From: Cumulibacter soli
GTDB taxonomy: Bacteria; Actinomycetota; Actinomycetes; Mycobacteriales; Antricoccaceae
Length of the DNA: 64,000 nucleotides
NCBI RefSeq assembly: GCF_004382795.1
Contig: NZ_SMSG01000002.1
Span: forward strand, 434,001 to 498,000
Reading direction: 5' to 3'
Position numbers and translations under genes: made by a program. This document shows, in pieces, positions 9,527 to 21,571 of the stretch. The notes under the pieces were generated by a model, which was given only the letters and a program-made list of their open reading frames with translations, made no database searches and had not been told where the DNA came from. How positions within the stretch are numbered: position 1 is the first letter of the stretch; every line of letters starts with the position of its first letter.

Positions 9527-10317
9527 TGGGAATCGGTCAACAGCAGCGATTCGAGCGCGGCCAGTTCGGCATCGCTCATTCCGCGGGCACGGAGGAACTC
9601 GCGAGCGCCGCCGTGCTCGGCATGCAGCCAGGTCAGCACGTTGATCATCGTGCCCGCTCGGGTGATCTGCATATCGACGGTGCTCTGGTCGATATCGGCG
9701 TAGGCGCCGCCCTGGTGCAGCCGAGCGATGATGGCCGGGACTGCCTCGGCGGACGCCGCATAGTCATCAGCGATGACCTCGTCGCTGACGCCGATCGCCG
9801 ACAGCGCGGCCGCGACGACGCATCCGGTGCGATCCTTGCCCGCAGCGCAGTGCACGACGAGCGGCAACGAGTCCGCATTCGCCATCTCGCGCACCGAGTT
9901 GGTGATGTTCATTCCTTTGGCGGTGGTGAAGTAGCCCTGGTAGTACTCGGCCACGACCTCTTCGATAGGTCGTCCAGCAGCAGCCTCGACCTGCTCCCGC
10001 AGGCCAGGCGCGGTTTGGTTCGCGCTGCTGCGGATAGGGATGTTCACGTGCCGGATCTGGTCGTTGTTCAGGAACCCGATGCCTTGTTCCTCGGCTTCGG
10101 TTTCATACCGCAAGTCCAGGACGGTGCGAAGTCCCTGTTCGAGCAACTGCTGCGCCGCCTGCTCGGTGAGGAATTGCGGGCTGTCCATCCGCAACACCTG
10201 GCCGCGCTTGACGACGCGACCATCGGCGGCCGGCATGCCCCCGAGGTCGCGCACGTTCAGCATTCCCTCGAGTTCAACGCGCCGTTCATCGGCCCGCGAA
10301 ACACCCATCACGCTCAT
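9523..10317 (-). CDS. PtpB-like protein tyrosine/serine phosphatase
   Basis: 264 aa from the ATG at 10315-10317, which overlaps the guaB3 stop by four bases (ATGA). The P-loop CX5R signature is [10 protein letters not shown] with Cys157 and Arg163, and the N-terminal MLNVRDLGG motif is typical of the MptpB/tyrosine phosphatase 3 family. Such enzymes act on phosphotyrosine, phosphoserine or phosphoinositides; the substrate here is unknown. A longer reading starting at 10461 would lie inside guaB3 and is not supported. The gene is coupled by 4-base overlaps to guaB3 before it and guaA after it, which is unusual company for a signalling phosphatase. Confidence 0.9.
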   Translation of the reverse strand: MSVMGVSRADERRVELEGMLNVRDLGGMPAADGRVVKRGQVLRMDSPQFLTEQAAQQLLEQGLRTVLDLRYETEAEEQGIGFLNNDQIRHVNIPIRSSANQTAPGLREQVEAAAGRPIEEVVAEYYQGYFTTAKGMNITNSVREMANADSLPLVVHCAAGKDRTGCVVAAALSAIGVSDEVIADDYAASAEAVPAIIARLHQGGAYADIDQSTVDMQITRAGTMINVLTWLHAEHGGAREFLRARGMSDAELAALESLLLTDSQ

Positions 10318-11444
10318 ACCTGCCCACCGTCCGTCACCATGAGCTCCACGCGCTGGAACTCCTTGAGATCGCTGTAGCCGCACTTGGCCATCGCGCGCCG
10401 CAGCCCACCGAAGATGTTCTGGGTACCGTCCGGCGTACGCGCCGGACCGCGTAGGACGCACTCCATAGGCACCCTACGGTTACCGTTCGCGGGACGGAAC
10501 TCGCCCCTGGGCAGATCGGGGTGACTGGCGGTGTAATCCCACCACGCACCACCGCCGGGGCTCTCTTGAGCGCCGGCCAGCATCGAACCGAGCATGACCG
10601 CGTCGGCTCCGCACGCGATCGCGCGGGCCACGTCACCGGAGTTCTCGATCTCGCCGTGCGCGATGATGTGCACGTAGCGCCCGCCGGTCTCGTCCAAGTA
10701 GTCGCGGCGGGCAGCCGCGGCGTCGATGATGGTGGTGGCCATCGGCGATTCGATACCGAGAACGTCGCTGGTGGTCGAGCAGGAACTCGCGCCGAGCCCG
10801 ACGATGACCCCGGCGGCTCCGGTGCGCATCAGATGCAGCGCAGTCTGATAGTTGCTGGCTCCGCCCACCACGACCGGTACGTCGAGATCAGCGATGAACT
10901 CCTTCAGGTTGAGCTCCTCGCCGGCGGAACTGACGTGCTCGGCGGAGACCATGGTGCCCTGGATGACCAGCAGATCGACCCCAGCGGCCAAGATCGTCGG
11001 GGCGAGCGCCGCGGTGTGCTGCGGCGACACGCGCGCAGCGACCGTGCCACCGCCGTCGTGCAGTTGCCGGATCCGCTCGGTAATCAGGTCGGTGTCGACC
11101 GGGCGCGCGTAGATCTCCTGCAGCAGCGCGGTGGCTTCGGCCGGGCTGCTCCCGGCGAGCCGCTCGTACTGCTCGGTCGGGTCGCTGTAACGCGCCCACA
11201 AACCTTCGGCGTCCAGCACCCCTAGCCCGCCGGCGGCATTGACCATGCCGATGGTCTCCGGGCTCATGGTGGCGTCGCTCGGTGACGTGATCAGTGGAAG
11301 GTCGAGCTTGAACGCATCCAGGCGCCACGACGTGGACACGTCCTCGGCGTCTCGGGTACGGCGCGTCGGGACCATCGAGATATCCCGTAGCTTGACCCCG
11401 CGCCGGGCCTGGCGGCCGATTCCGATCTCTACGTAATCGCGCAT
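10314..11444 (-). CDS. guaB3: GuaB3-family IMP dehydrogenase-related protein
   Basis: 376 aa, a TIM-barrel protein related to IMP dehydrogenase but without CBS domains. The start MRDYVEIGIGRQARRG and the lack of an inserted regulatory domain mark the actinobacterial GuaB3 group. Its exact reaction is not settled in most species. ATG at 11442-11444 with GGGAG upstream. It follows guaB by 21 bases and is followed by the phosphatase with a 4-base overlap. The order guaB-guaB3 is the same as in mycobacteria. Confidence 0.92.
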   Translation of the reverse strand: MRDYVEIGIGRQARRGVKLRDISMVPTRRTRDAEDVSTSWRLDAFKLDLPLITSPSDATMSPETIGMVNAAGGLGVLDAEGLWARYSDPTEQYERLAGSSPAEATALLQEIYARPVDTDLITERIRQLHDGGGTVAARVSPQHTAALAPTILAAGVDLLVIQGTMVSAEHVSSAGEELNLKEFIADLDVPVVVGGASNYQTALHLMRTGAAGVIVGLGASSCSTTSDVLGIESPMATTIIDAAAARRDYLDETGGRYVHIIAHGEIENSGDVARAIACGADAVMLGSMLAGAQESPGGGAWWDYTASHPDLPRGEFRPANGNRRVPMECVLRGPARTPDGTQNIFGGLRRAMAKCGYSDLKEFQRVELMVTDGGQV

Positions 11445-11465
11445 CTGCGGTTGTACTCCCTGCCG

Positions 11466-13537
<2,072 letters not shown>

Positions 13538-13550
13538 CATCGGAGGCGGC

Positions 13551-14483
13551 GTGGGAGTTCCTAGTCGTACCGAGATCACCGCCGCTGCTGCATTGTTGGC
13601 TCCGCATGTACGCCGTACGCCCGTGCTTGAGATGGGGCTGGACGACGTCGGCACCGTCGTACTGAAGTTGGAACAACTCCAGCATGTCGGCAGTTTCAAA
13701 CCGCGCGGCGCGTTCCTGAATGCTTTGCGCGCCGACGTGCCCCCGACGATGCTGGTGGCGGCGTCCGGCGGTAATCACGGGCTTGCTGTGGCGTACGTCG
13801 GGAAACGGCTTGGCATTCCGGCGGTGATCTACGTACCGACGACGGCGCCACGCGCAAAGGTATCGCGGCTGCGCAGTTTGGGCGCGCGGGTCACCGAAGT
13901 CGGGCAGACGTACGCCGACGCGTATTCGGCCAGCCTCGCCGACGCAGCACGAGACGGCGCGCTGGCGGTGCACGGGTACGACGGCATCCTGACCGTGACG
14001 GGTCAAGCGACGATGGCGCTGGAGATCGAGCAACAGGTGCCGGACGTGGCGCGGGTCGTTGTCGCTGTTGGCGGCGGCGGGTTGATGGGTGGTACCGCCG
14101 CGTGGTTCGGCCCGTCGGTGGAACTGGTGGCGGCCGAGCCGGAGGGCGCACCGACGTTCCTGCGGGCGCACGAGGCCGGATCGCCGGTGAGGATCGCGCC
14201 CCACGGACTCGCGTCGGACTCCCTCGGCGCGAGCAGTGTCGGTGAGGTGCCGTTCGAAGCCATGCGCGCGGCCGGCGTACGACCCGTGGTGGTCAGCGAT
14301 GCGGCGATCGCCGCGGCGCGGGAATTGCTGTGGCGCGAGTGTCGGCTCGCGGTCGAACCCGGCGGTGCGGTCGCGCTGGCTACCGTCCTGTCGCGCGAGG
14401 TGCGGCCATCGGATTCGGACGGGCGGACCGTTGTAGTGGTGTGCGGCGCGAACGCCGATCCGAGCGACCTGCCGATGAACTAA
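13551..14483 (+). CDS. PLP-dependent serine/threonine dehydratase-like enzyme
   Basis: 310 aa, a fold-type II pyridoxal phosphate enzyme. The Schiff-base lysine is Lys50 in SFKPRGA, the phosphate-binding loop is GGGGLMGG near 172, and SGGNHG lies near 70. It lacks the C-terminal ACT regulatory domain of biosynthetic threonine deaminase, so it is more like catabolic threonine/serine dehydratase or a racemase. GTG start with GGAGG five bases upstream. Thirteen bases after the DUF5319 gene, so probably cotranscribed. Confidence 0.88.
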   Translation: MGVPSRTEITAAAALLAPHVRRTPVLEMGLDDVGTVVLKLEQLQHVGSFKPRGAFLNALRADVPPTMLVAASGGNHGLAVAYVGKRLGIPAVIYVPTTAPRAKVSRLRSLGARVTEVGQTYADAYSASLADAARDGALAVHGYDGILTVTGQATMALEIEQQVPDVARVVVAVGGGGLMGGTAAWFGPSVELVAAEPEGAPTFLRAHEAGSPVRIAPHGLASDSLGASSVGEVPFEAMRAAGVRPVVVSDAAIAAARELLWRECRLAVEPGGAVALATVLSREVRPSDSDGRTVVVVCGANADPSDLPMN

Positions 14484-14489
14484 CCGCGT

Positions 14490-14523
14490 AAACCTGCACC
14501 TGCCGATAACGCGCAGGTAGGTG
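14490..14523. terminator. Hairpin after the dehydratase gene
   Basis: ACCTGC and GCAGGT form a six-pair stem just downstream of the dehydratase stop codon, and outer TGCACCT/AGGTGCA offers an alternative stem. It could terminate the plus-strand transcript. There is no U-tract; weak evidence. Confidence 0.4.
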
Positions 14524-14560
14524 CACTTGCTGAAGACACCGAGCACTCGGGTACTTACAC

Positions 14561-14637
14561 CTGCAGAAAGCGCAGAGCAGGAGCCCACTCGTCTGCTATA
14601 TAGCGATAAGTGCCTGCTCAGACTGCGTTTTCAGCAG
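14561..14637 (+). repeat. Dispersed hairpin repeat, copy A
   Basis: A 77-base intergenic element with inverted ends: left CAGAAAGCGCAG (14564-14575), right CTGCGTTTTCAG (14623-14634). A second element at 41402-41475, on the opposite strand, shares the left GCGCAGAGCAGGAG-type end and the right AGACTGCGTTTTCAGCAG end, while the middles differ. Both copies are intergenic. It may be a REP-like or MITE-like repeat, or a shared terminator. Confidence 0.65.
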
Positions 14638-14674
14638 CGGTAGCAACGATGAGATTCCCAGCAACAAACGCGAG

Positions 14675-14715
14675 GGGCGGGGATGCACAACCGATGTGGC
14701 TGTGCACCCCCGCCC
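14675..14715 (-). terminator. groEL terminator hairpin
   Basis: Arms of 15 bases (14675-14689 and 14701-14715), GGGCGGGG-ATGCACA against TGTGCAC-CCCGCCC type, pair with one mismatch around an 11-base loop. The hairpin lies 19 bases after the groEL stop. It is strong and G+C-rich with no long U-tract. Confidence 0.8.
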
Positions 14716-14733
14716 GTACGACGGCCTAATTAG

Positions 14734-16428
<1,695 letters not shown>

Positions 16429-16448
16429 TTAAAGCGGCTCAGGTAAGC

Positions 16449-16486
16449 AGTCCGCCCCGCACCCGTTTCGGGGAGCGGGGCGGACT
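16449..16486 (-). terminator. Strong hairpin between groES and groEL
   Basis: AGTCCGCCCCGC (16449-16460) is perfectly complementary to GCGGGGCGGACT (16475-16486), and the loop itself contains CCCG/CGGG. It sits in the 152-base gap between groES and groEL on the transcribed strand. It may be a partial terminator, an mRNA processing site or an mRNA-stabilising 3' end for groES. Confidence 0.7.
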
Positions 16487-16517
16487 CGCTGTCTGGTGCG
16501 CTGCAGAGCGCGTCAGA

Positions 16518-16817
16518 TTACTTCTCGACGACAGCCAGCAGATCGCGGGCCGACAGGACGAGGTACTCCTCGCCCGAGTACTTCACCTCAGTGCCGCCGT
16601 ACTTCGAGTAGATGACGACGTCGCCTTCCTTGACGTCCAGTGGGACGCGGTTGCCATTGTCATCGATACGACCCGGGCCGACAGCGACGACGGTGCCCTC
16701 CTGGGGCTTCTCCGCCGCGGTATCCGGAATTACCAGGCCGGATGCGGTCGTGGTCTCTGCCTCGTTAGCCTGGACGACAACGCGGTCCTCAAGCGGCTTG
16801 ATGGCCACCTTTGCCAT
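16518..16817 (-). CDS. groES: Co-chaperonin GroES
   Basis: 10-kDa lid of the chaperonin, 99 aa, standard length. Begins [15 protein letters not shown], with the mobile loop around residues 17-33 and the conserved GPG and YSKYGGTE segments. The ATG at 16815-16817 follows GGGGGAGG, so this start is preferred over the 15-residue longer reading. The first gene of the groES-groEL unit, with CIRCE about 104 bases upstream. Confidence 0.97.
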   Translation of the reverse strand: MAKVAIKPLEDRVVVQANEAETTTASGLVIPDTAAEKPQEGTVVAVGPGRIDDNGNRVPLDVKEGDVVIYSKYGGTEVKYSGEEYLVLSARDLLAVVEK

Positions 16818-16920
16818 GAATTGACCTCCCCCTCTGGGGTGAAATTGGCTTGCTGGGTACATGGGTACTGCTAAGTGTTGCTGCCCGCACCGCCGTCGCG
16901 GGGGTCGGCGCGAGATGCAA

Positions 16921-16947
16921 TTAGCACTCTAGCCCGATGAGTGCTAA
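16921..16947. promoter_or_regulatory. CIRCE operator (HrcA binding site)
   Basis: TTAGCACTC, nine bases, GAGTGCTAA: an exact match to the CIRCE consensus with the standard N9 spacer. HrcA is known to bind this element and repress groE operons until heat shock. It lies between groES (minus) and the methyltransferase gene (plus), so it may influence both directions. hrcA is not in this window. Confidence 0.97.
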
Positions 16948-17000
16948 TGCCGCCACCGGGGTGCGGGCAGTTGGTGAAAAGTTCGCCATAGGAGGACGCA

Positions 17001-18182
17001 TTGGACAGTTCGGTGTTGCCGACGCTCACCTCAAGCAGTGGGCGCGCGGAGGTTTCTCGGGTCGCGGAGGAACTCGCTTCCGGCGCCGATACGCTGCGCG
17101 TACTGAGCCGATTGCGCGCCGCGTACGACGCACCGGTTGCGAACGCGATCCTGCTGCAGGCCGAGTTGCGTCCGAAGGCGATCGCTAAATTCGGCGCAGG
17201 CGCCGATGGGCTGATAGTGCTCGCCGAGTCGCTGGAGCAGGCCAGCCGCGCGGAGGTTTCCGCACGCCGGGCACGGCGACTCGTCGCACTGGGCGTCACC
17301 GAGGTGACCGATGCAGGCGCGGGCATAGGCGCAGATTCGTTGGCGTACGCGGCGGCCGGCCTGAGCGTGCGCGCGGTAGAGCATTCGGGGACGGTAGCCG
17401 CCGTACTGCGCGCGAATACCTCTGCCCTGGCGGTGCAGGTCATCGAGGACGACGCACTGGACGTCGTAGCGGGGCTACCGGCGGGATCCGTGATCTATTT
17501 CGATCCCGCGCGGCGCGCCGACGGCAGGCGGATATTCGATCCGCAACTCTGCTCTCCCCCGCTGTCCGCGCTGGTGGCGACGCACGAGCGAGGCCTGACG
17601 GTGGTGGCCAAGATGTCGCCGTCGTTGAACACCTCGGACGTACCCGCCGGGTGGGATGCGGAATGGGTTTCAACACAGACCGAGCAAGGTCGCTCTGTAG
17701 TGGAGGCGGTCCTCTGGTCACCGCCGCACGCGGCGGGCGCGCGACGCGCTGTGGTGATGTCCGGCGACGCCGAGCATGTGTTGACCGGCACGGGCGCGCC
17801 TGCGCCACTCGGTGCACTCGGGGCGTTCGTGTATGAGCCTGATGGCGCGGTCAACCAGGCCGGGCTTATCGGCGAACTCGCCCTGGAGTTGTCGGGTCGG
17901 TTGATCGAGCCGCGGATCGCGTACCTGAGTTCCGATCGCAGGATCGACACGCCGTTCGCGCACCGCTACGAGGTATTGGAGTCGCTGCCGTGGGCCAAGC
18001 GCGCCCTCGCACGAACGCTCGCGAAGTACGACGCGTCAGATCTGGTGGTGAAAAAGCGCGGGATCTCTGTTGATCCGACGGCGCTGCGGCGCGAGTTGCT
18101 GCCGCGGTTGCGCTCACGCACCGGCGATCCGCTGGTACTGATCCTGGCCGGACGGCTCGCCATTGTTGCCCGCGCGGCGTAA
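17001..18182 (+). CDS. Class I SAM-dependent methyltransferase with THUMP-like domain
   Basis: 393 aa. The central Rossmann domain has the SAM-binding motif VTDAGAGIGAD around residues 100-112 and a YFDPARR motif near 160, the place of the catalytic (D/N)PP(Y/W) of N-methyltransferases. The C-terminal part resembles the THUMP-like domain, so it probably modifies RNA. The TTG start at 17001 has a very good AGGAGG five bases upstream. The gene starts 54 bases from the CIRCE element and diverges from groES, so it may be heat-inducible. The precise target is unknown. Confidence 0.82.
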   Translation: MDSSVLPTLTSSSGRAEVSRVAEELASGADTLRVLSRLRAAYDAPVANAILLQAELRPKAIAKFGAGADGLIVLAESLEQASRAEVSARRARRLVALGVTEVTDAGAGIGADSLAYAAAGLSVRAVEHSGTVAAVLRANTSALAVQVIEDDALDVVAGLPAGSVIYFDPARRADGRRIFDPQLCSPPLSALVATHERGLTVVAKMSPSLNTSDVPAGWDAEWVSTQTEQGRSVVEAVLWSPPHAAGARRAVVMSGDAEHVLTGTGAPAPLGALGAFVYEPDGAVNQAGLIGELALELSGRLIEPRIAYLSSDRRIDTPFAHRYEVLESLPWAKRALARTLAKYDASDLVVKKRGISVDPTALRRELLPRLRSRTGDPLVLILAGRLAIVARAA

Positions 18183-18249
18183 CCGCGCGTTTCCGCAGGC
18201 ATGGCGTGGTTGCCCACGCACATGGCCAGTTCGTGGCGCTGCCGTGGAA

Positions 18250-18304
18250 GCGGGTTTGTCGCACCACAGCGCGAGAGCATTCGCGCTTTGGTCGCACAAC
18301 CGCG
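18250..18304. terminator. Long imperfect hairpin between convergent genes
   Basis: Arms 18250-18274 and 18281-18304 pair over about 22 positions (core AGCGCGA/TCGCGCT, outer GCGG/CCGC) around loop GAGCAT. It lies in the 177-base gap between the methyltransferase and F420-enzyme genes and could end both transcripts. The same gap also holds two copies of TGGCGTGGTT. Confidence 0.6.
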
Positions 18305-18359
18305 CTATGCGTCCGCCGCGCGTGGAAGATACCGCGCTTGAGCGCTGTGGCGTGGTTTC

Positions 18360-18830
18360 CTAGGCGCGCCCGGCGGGAAATCCACCGGTTGCCACCGGAC
18401 CCCAACGCCGCGCGGTGATCCGAATCAACGACTTCTGCTGGTCGAGCATCGCCTGCCGGTACTCATCCCAGTCGGAGTGTTCGCCAGCAATATTGCGGAA
18501 GTACTCGACAAACGCGTCGAGCGCCTGCGGTCCGTCGTTCACGTCGAGGACCTCCGCTACCCCGTCGATCTGTACCCAGGGCTCGTTCCATTCGTCCGAC
18601 AGCACCATGATGCTGACCTCGGGCGTACGTCGCACATTCCGCGTCTTCGCCCGCTCCGGATAGGTGGAGATCACGATCCTGCCGGAATCATCAACGCCGC
18701 CGGTCACCGGCGACAGCTGCGGCGTGCCGTCCGCGCGTGCGGTGACGAGCACCATGCGGTGCCGCGGACGCACGAACTCCAGCAGTCCGTCCAGATTCAC
18801 TGTCGTCGTCGTTGCGATCTTGCGAGCCAC
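18360..18830 (-). CDS. PPOX-class, probably F420-dependent, oxidoreductase
   Basis: 156 aa split-barrel flavin-type protein of the pyridoxamine 5'-phosphate oxidase superfamily, similar in layout to mycobacterial F420-binding proteins of the Rv1155 kind. The characteristic run is LVTARADGTPQLSPV near residues 28-42, followed by ISTYPERAKTRNVRR. Substrate unknown. The GTG at 18828-18830 is chosen over an upstream start at 18869 because AAAGGAG lies just before it. Transcribed alone, just downstream of tsaD on the same strand. Confidence 0.82.
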   Translation of the reverse strand: MARKIATTTTVNLDGLLEFVRPRHRMVLVTARADGTPQLSPVTGGVDDSGRIVISTYPERAKTRNVRRTPEVSIMVLSDEWNEPWVQIDGVAEVLDVNDGPQALDAFVEYFRNIAGEHSDWDEYRQAMLDQQKSLIRITARRWGPVATGGFPAGRA

Positions 18831-18938
18831 TGCGCTCTCCTTTGCTACGTAGGTTAAGCCGATTGCCACCGCCGCACTCGGCCGACGAGTTCGCGGGTTC
18901 GTGCGCTCACGTAGCCGTCAGTGTTCACGGACTCACAG

Positions 18939-19997
18939 TTATAGAGTGATCATCTCGACGGGCAAGTAACTCGTCGCGGAAAAGTTCAGTTGTGACGGCG
19001 CGGCGCCCGCGGCAACCAACCGCGCGCCGAGGGCTGCCACCATCGCGCCATTGTCGGTACATAGTCCGGCGCGGGGCACGCGCAGGCCGATTCCGGCCTT
19101 GTCGCATCGCTGCTGAGCCATCGCGCGTAACCGCGAGTTCGCGGCGACACCGCCACCAATCTGCAGGTGCTCCACACCCCGCTCGACGCACGCCTTGATG
19201 GTTTTCATCGTCAGGACGTCGACCACCGCCTCTTGGAACGACGCCGCGACATCGGCTACCGGAATCGGCTCACCGGCGCGCTGCTTCGCCTCGACCCACC
19301 GCGCAACAGCCGTCTTCAACCCGGAGAACGAAAAGTCGAGCGGCGCATCACCCGGTCCGGTCAGGCCACGCGGAAAAGCGATCGCAGCGCTGTCCCCGTC
19401 GACCGCGAGCCGGTCGATCACCGGCCCCCCAGGAAATCCGAGCTGCAGCAGCCGAGCCACCTTGTCGAAAGCCTCGCCCGCCGCATCGTCGATCGTGGCG
19501 CCTAACGGGGTGATCGAGGAGGTGATGTCATCCACCTGCAGGATCGAGGAGTGCCCGCCCGACACGAGTAGCGCCATCGTCGGTTCGGGAAGCGGCCCGT
19601 GCTCGACGATATCGACCGCCACATGCGCCGCGAGGTGGTTCACCGCGTACAGCGGTTTGTCGATCGCCAACGCGTATGCCTTCGCGGCCGCGGTTCCGAC
19701 CAATAGCGCACCGGCGAGGCCGGGTCCGCCGGTCACCGCAACCGCATCGATATCACGCAACGTCACGCCGGCGGCACGCAGCGCCCGCTGCACTGTTGGC
19801 ACCATCGCTTCCAGGTGCGCGCGGGATGCGACCTCGGGCACCACACCGCCAAAGCGCGCGTGCAGGTCGACGCTTGACGCGATCTCGTTAGCCAGCATCT
19901 GCTCGCCGCGGACGATACCGATCCCGGTCTCATCACACGAAGTCTCGAATCCGAGCACGAGTGGCTCATTACCAGAGCGCGTGATCAACTCAGCCAC
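18939..19997 (-). CDS. tsaD: tRNA N6-adenosine threonylcarbamoyltransferase TsaD
   Basis: Transfers threonylcarbamoyl to A37 of ANN-decoding tRNAs, with TsaB and TsaE. 352 aa of the ASKHA fold. The metal-binding histidines are His121 and His125 in NHLAAH, and FETSCDET begins the N-terminal lobe. It overlaps rimI by 8 bases. All three partners (tsaE, tsaB, tsaD) are in this cluster with rimI, a common bacterial arrangement. Confidence 0.96.
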   Translation of the reverse strand: MAELITRSGNEPLVLGFETSCDETGIGIVRGEQMLANEIASSVDLHARFGGVVPEVASRAHLEAMVPTVQRALRAAGVTLRDIDAVAVTGGPGLAGALLVGTAAAKAYALAIDKPLYAVNHLAAHVAVDIVEHGPLPEPTMALLVSGGHSSILQVDDITSSITPLGATIDDAAGEAFDKVARLLQLGFPGGPVIDRLAVDGDSAAIAFPRGLTGPGDAPLDFSFSGLKTAVARWVEAKQRAGEPIPVADVAASFQEAVVDVLTMKTIKACVERGVEHLQIGGGVAANSRLRAMAQQRCDKAGIGLRVPRAGLCTDNGAMVAALGARLVAAGAAPSQLNFSATSYLPVEMITL

Positions 19998-20436
19998 GAA
20001 TCATCACCGCCGCATCGACGTTCTCCGGTTGGTAGTAGCGCTTGCGCACCCCCACGGTTACGAACCCTTCGCTTTCATACAAGGCAATAGCCGGTTTATT
20101 GTCCACTCGAACTTCCAGGATGATCCTGCTCGCACCGCGGCGGGCGGACTCTGCCAGCAGAGCGCGCAGCAGCAGCCGACCGATACCCCGTCCCTGCACG
20201 TTCGGATCGGTGCCGATCGTCATGACGTGCGCTTCCTCGCCAAACGCGGCCAGCCCTGCATACCCCTGCACGACGTTGCAATGAGAGGCAACGATGTACC
20301 AGCGGGTGGCATCGTCGCAAAGTTCCTCACGGAGCATGTGCTCGGTCCACGCCTGCGCCCCGAACAACTCGTGCTCCAGGCGCAGCACCGACGGCAGGTC
20401 GTCGGACGTCATCGCTCGTAGCTGGACGTCGCTCAT
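19990..20436 (-). CDS. rimI: Ribosomal protein S18-alanine N-acetyltransferase RimI-like
   Basis: 148-aa GNAT acetyltransferase. The acetyl-CoA loop [10 protein letters not shown] is at about residues 80-90 and the C-terminal ALYESEGF motif near 115. In the RimI family it acetylates the N-terminus of ribosomal protein S18, though other N-terminal targets are possible. It overlaps tsaB by 4 bases at its start and tsaD at its end, so translation is likely coupled. Confidence 0.92.
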   Translation of the reverse strand: MSDVQLRAMTSDDLPSVLRLEHELFGAQAWTEHMLREELCDDATRWYIVASHCNVVQGYAGLAAFGEEAHVMTIGTDPNVQGRGIGRLLLRALLAESARRGASRIILEVRVDNKPAIALYESEGFVTVGVRKRYYQPENVDAAVMIRG

Positions 20437-21116
20437 CGCCCGGTCGGCCCGGTGACATCCAACCGCGGCTTCGGTTTCGGCTCAGCGGCATCGGGGCGTC
20501 GCAGGTAGATCGGCTCCAACGTGTTCGATGGCCCGCCGACGAGTCCGTCGCGTACGGCGAGGTGCACCAGTGAGTCCGGCGTCGGGTACCGCTCAGTCAC
20601 GACCGAGCCCAACCGCTGTAACTCTTCGAGGTACTTCGACGCACCGGCGTGCACCACGCGGACCGCGCGCGATCCACGCGTATCGAGGTCTTCGGGACGT
20701 CGCACATCGGGGCCGTCGATCCGCCGATCCCCGTCGTACCAGGCAAAGTAGACCTCCTTGCGTCGCGCGTCGGACACGACCAGCGTGAGCCCCGAGGCTC
20801 CTACGGCCACCGCGTCCAACGAGCCGACACCCCACACCGGCAGTCCCAACGCATCGCCGATCGACGCGGCGGTCACGATACCCACCCGTAAGCCGGTGAA
20901 CGGCCCGGGTCCGAGTCCCACGACGATCCCGTCCAGTTCGGCCAGCGGTACGCCGGCGACATGGGAGGCCTGCGCGATGCTGGGCGCCAGGACCTCCGCG
21001 TGCATCGTTGCCCCCGTTGTCGATGACTCGGCGAGCGTCGTGATGTCGGTACCTGTTACCTCGACGATCCCGCTCACGATGCGAGCAGACGACGTATCAA
21101 TCGCTAGAACTTTCAT
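20433..21116 (-). CDS. tsaB: tRNA threonylcarbamoyladenosine complex subunit TsaB
   Basis: 227-aa inactive ASKHA homologue that scaffolds TsaD and TsaE. It begins MKVLAIDTSSARI and contains GLGPGPFTGLRVG near residue 65, both family hallmarks. The ATG at 21114-21116 overlaps the tsaE stop (ATGA), so the seven-residue longer reading is rejected. Belongs to the tsaE-tsaB-rimI-tsaD run. Confidence 0.94.
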   Translation of the reverse strand: MKVLAIDTSSARIVSGIVEVTGTDITTLAESSTTGATMHAEVLAPSIAQASHVAGVPLAELDGIVVGLGPGPFTGLRVGIVTAASIGDALGLPVWGVGSLDAVAVGASGLTLVVSDARRKEVYFAWYDGDRRIDGPDVRRPEDLDTRGSRAVRVVHAGASKYLEELQRLGSVVTERYPTPDSLVHLAVRDGLVGGPSNTLEPIYLRRPDAAEPKPKPRLDVTGPTGR

Positions 21117-21571
21117 GTCGCGATCACACCGGTCCACCGATCTCCGACTGCCGACAGCTGCACCACGCGGCTCTCACCGGCACCGGACTCGCGATCGATA
21201 TCAACCATCAGGTAGCCCTCAGCCAGCACTTCGGCCATACCCTGCCCCCATTCGACAAGTACGACTGCTTCGTCCAGTTCGGATTCGAGGTCCAGATCCT
21301 CCAGTTCGTCCAGTCCGCTGAGCCGATACGCATCCACATGCACGACCGGAACGCGGCCGCGATGCTCTCGAGCAATCACGAAGGTCGGCGAGGTAAGTCG
21401 CTCCCGCACACCGAGCGCTGCGCCGACCCCCTGCGCGAACGTGGTCTTACCGGCACCGAGCGGACCGCTCAACAACACCAGGTCACCGGGGCGCAACTGC
21501 GCTGCTACCTGCGCGGCAAACTGCTGCAGGTCGGCTGCAGTTTCGGCCACGAACCGCCGCGGAACGCTCAC
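21113..21571 (-). CDS. tsaE: tRNA threonylcarbamoyladenosine complex ATPase TsaE
   Basis: 152-aa P-loop ATPase that energises the TsaBDE complex. Walker A is GPLGAGKT at residues 36-43, and the C-terminal VVLVEWG is typical. The GTG at 21569-21571 overlaps the stop of the upstream hydrolase gene (GTGA). A 23-residue longer reading that lies inside the hydrolase gene is rejected. Confidence 0.94.
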   Translation of the reverse strand: MSVPRRFVAETAADLQQFAAQVAAQLRPGDLVLLSGPLGAGKTTFAQGVGAALGVRERLTSPTFVIAREHRGRVPVVHVDAYRLSGLDELEDLDLESELDEAVVLVEWGQGMAEVLAEGYLMVDIDRESGAGESRVVQLSAVGDRWTGVIAT

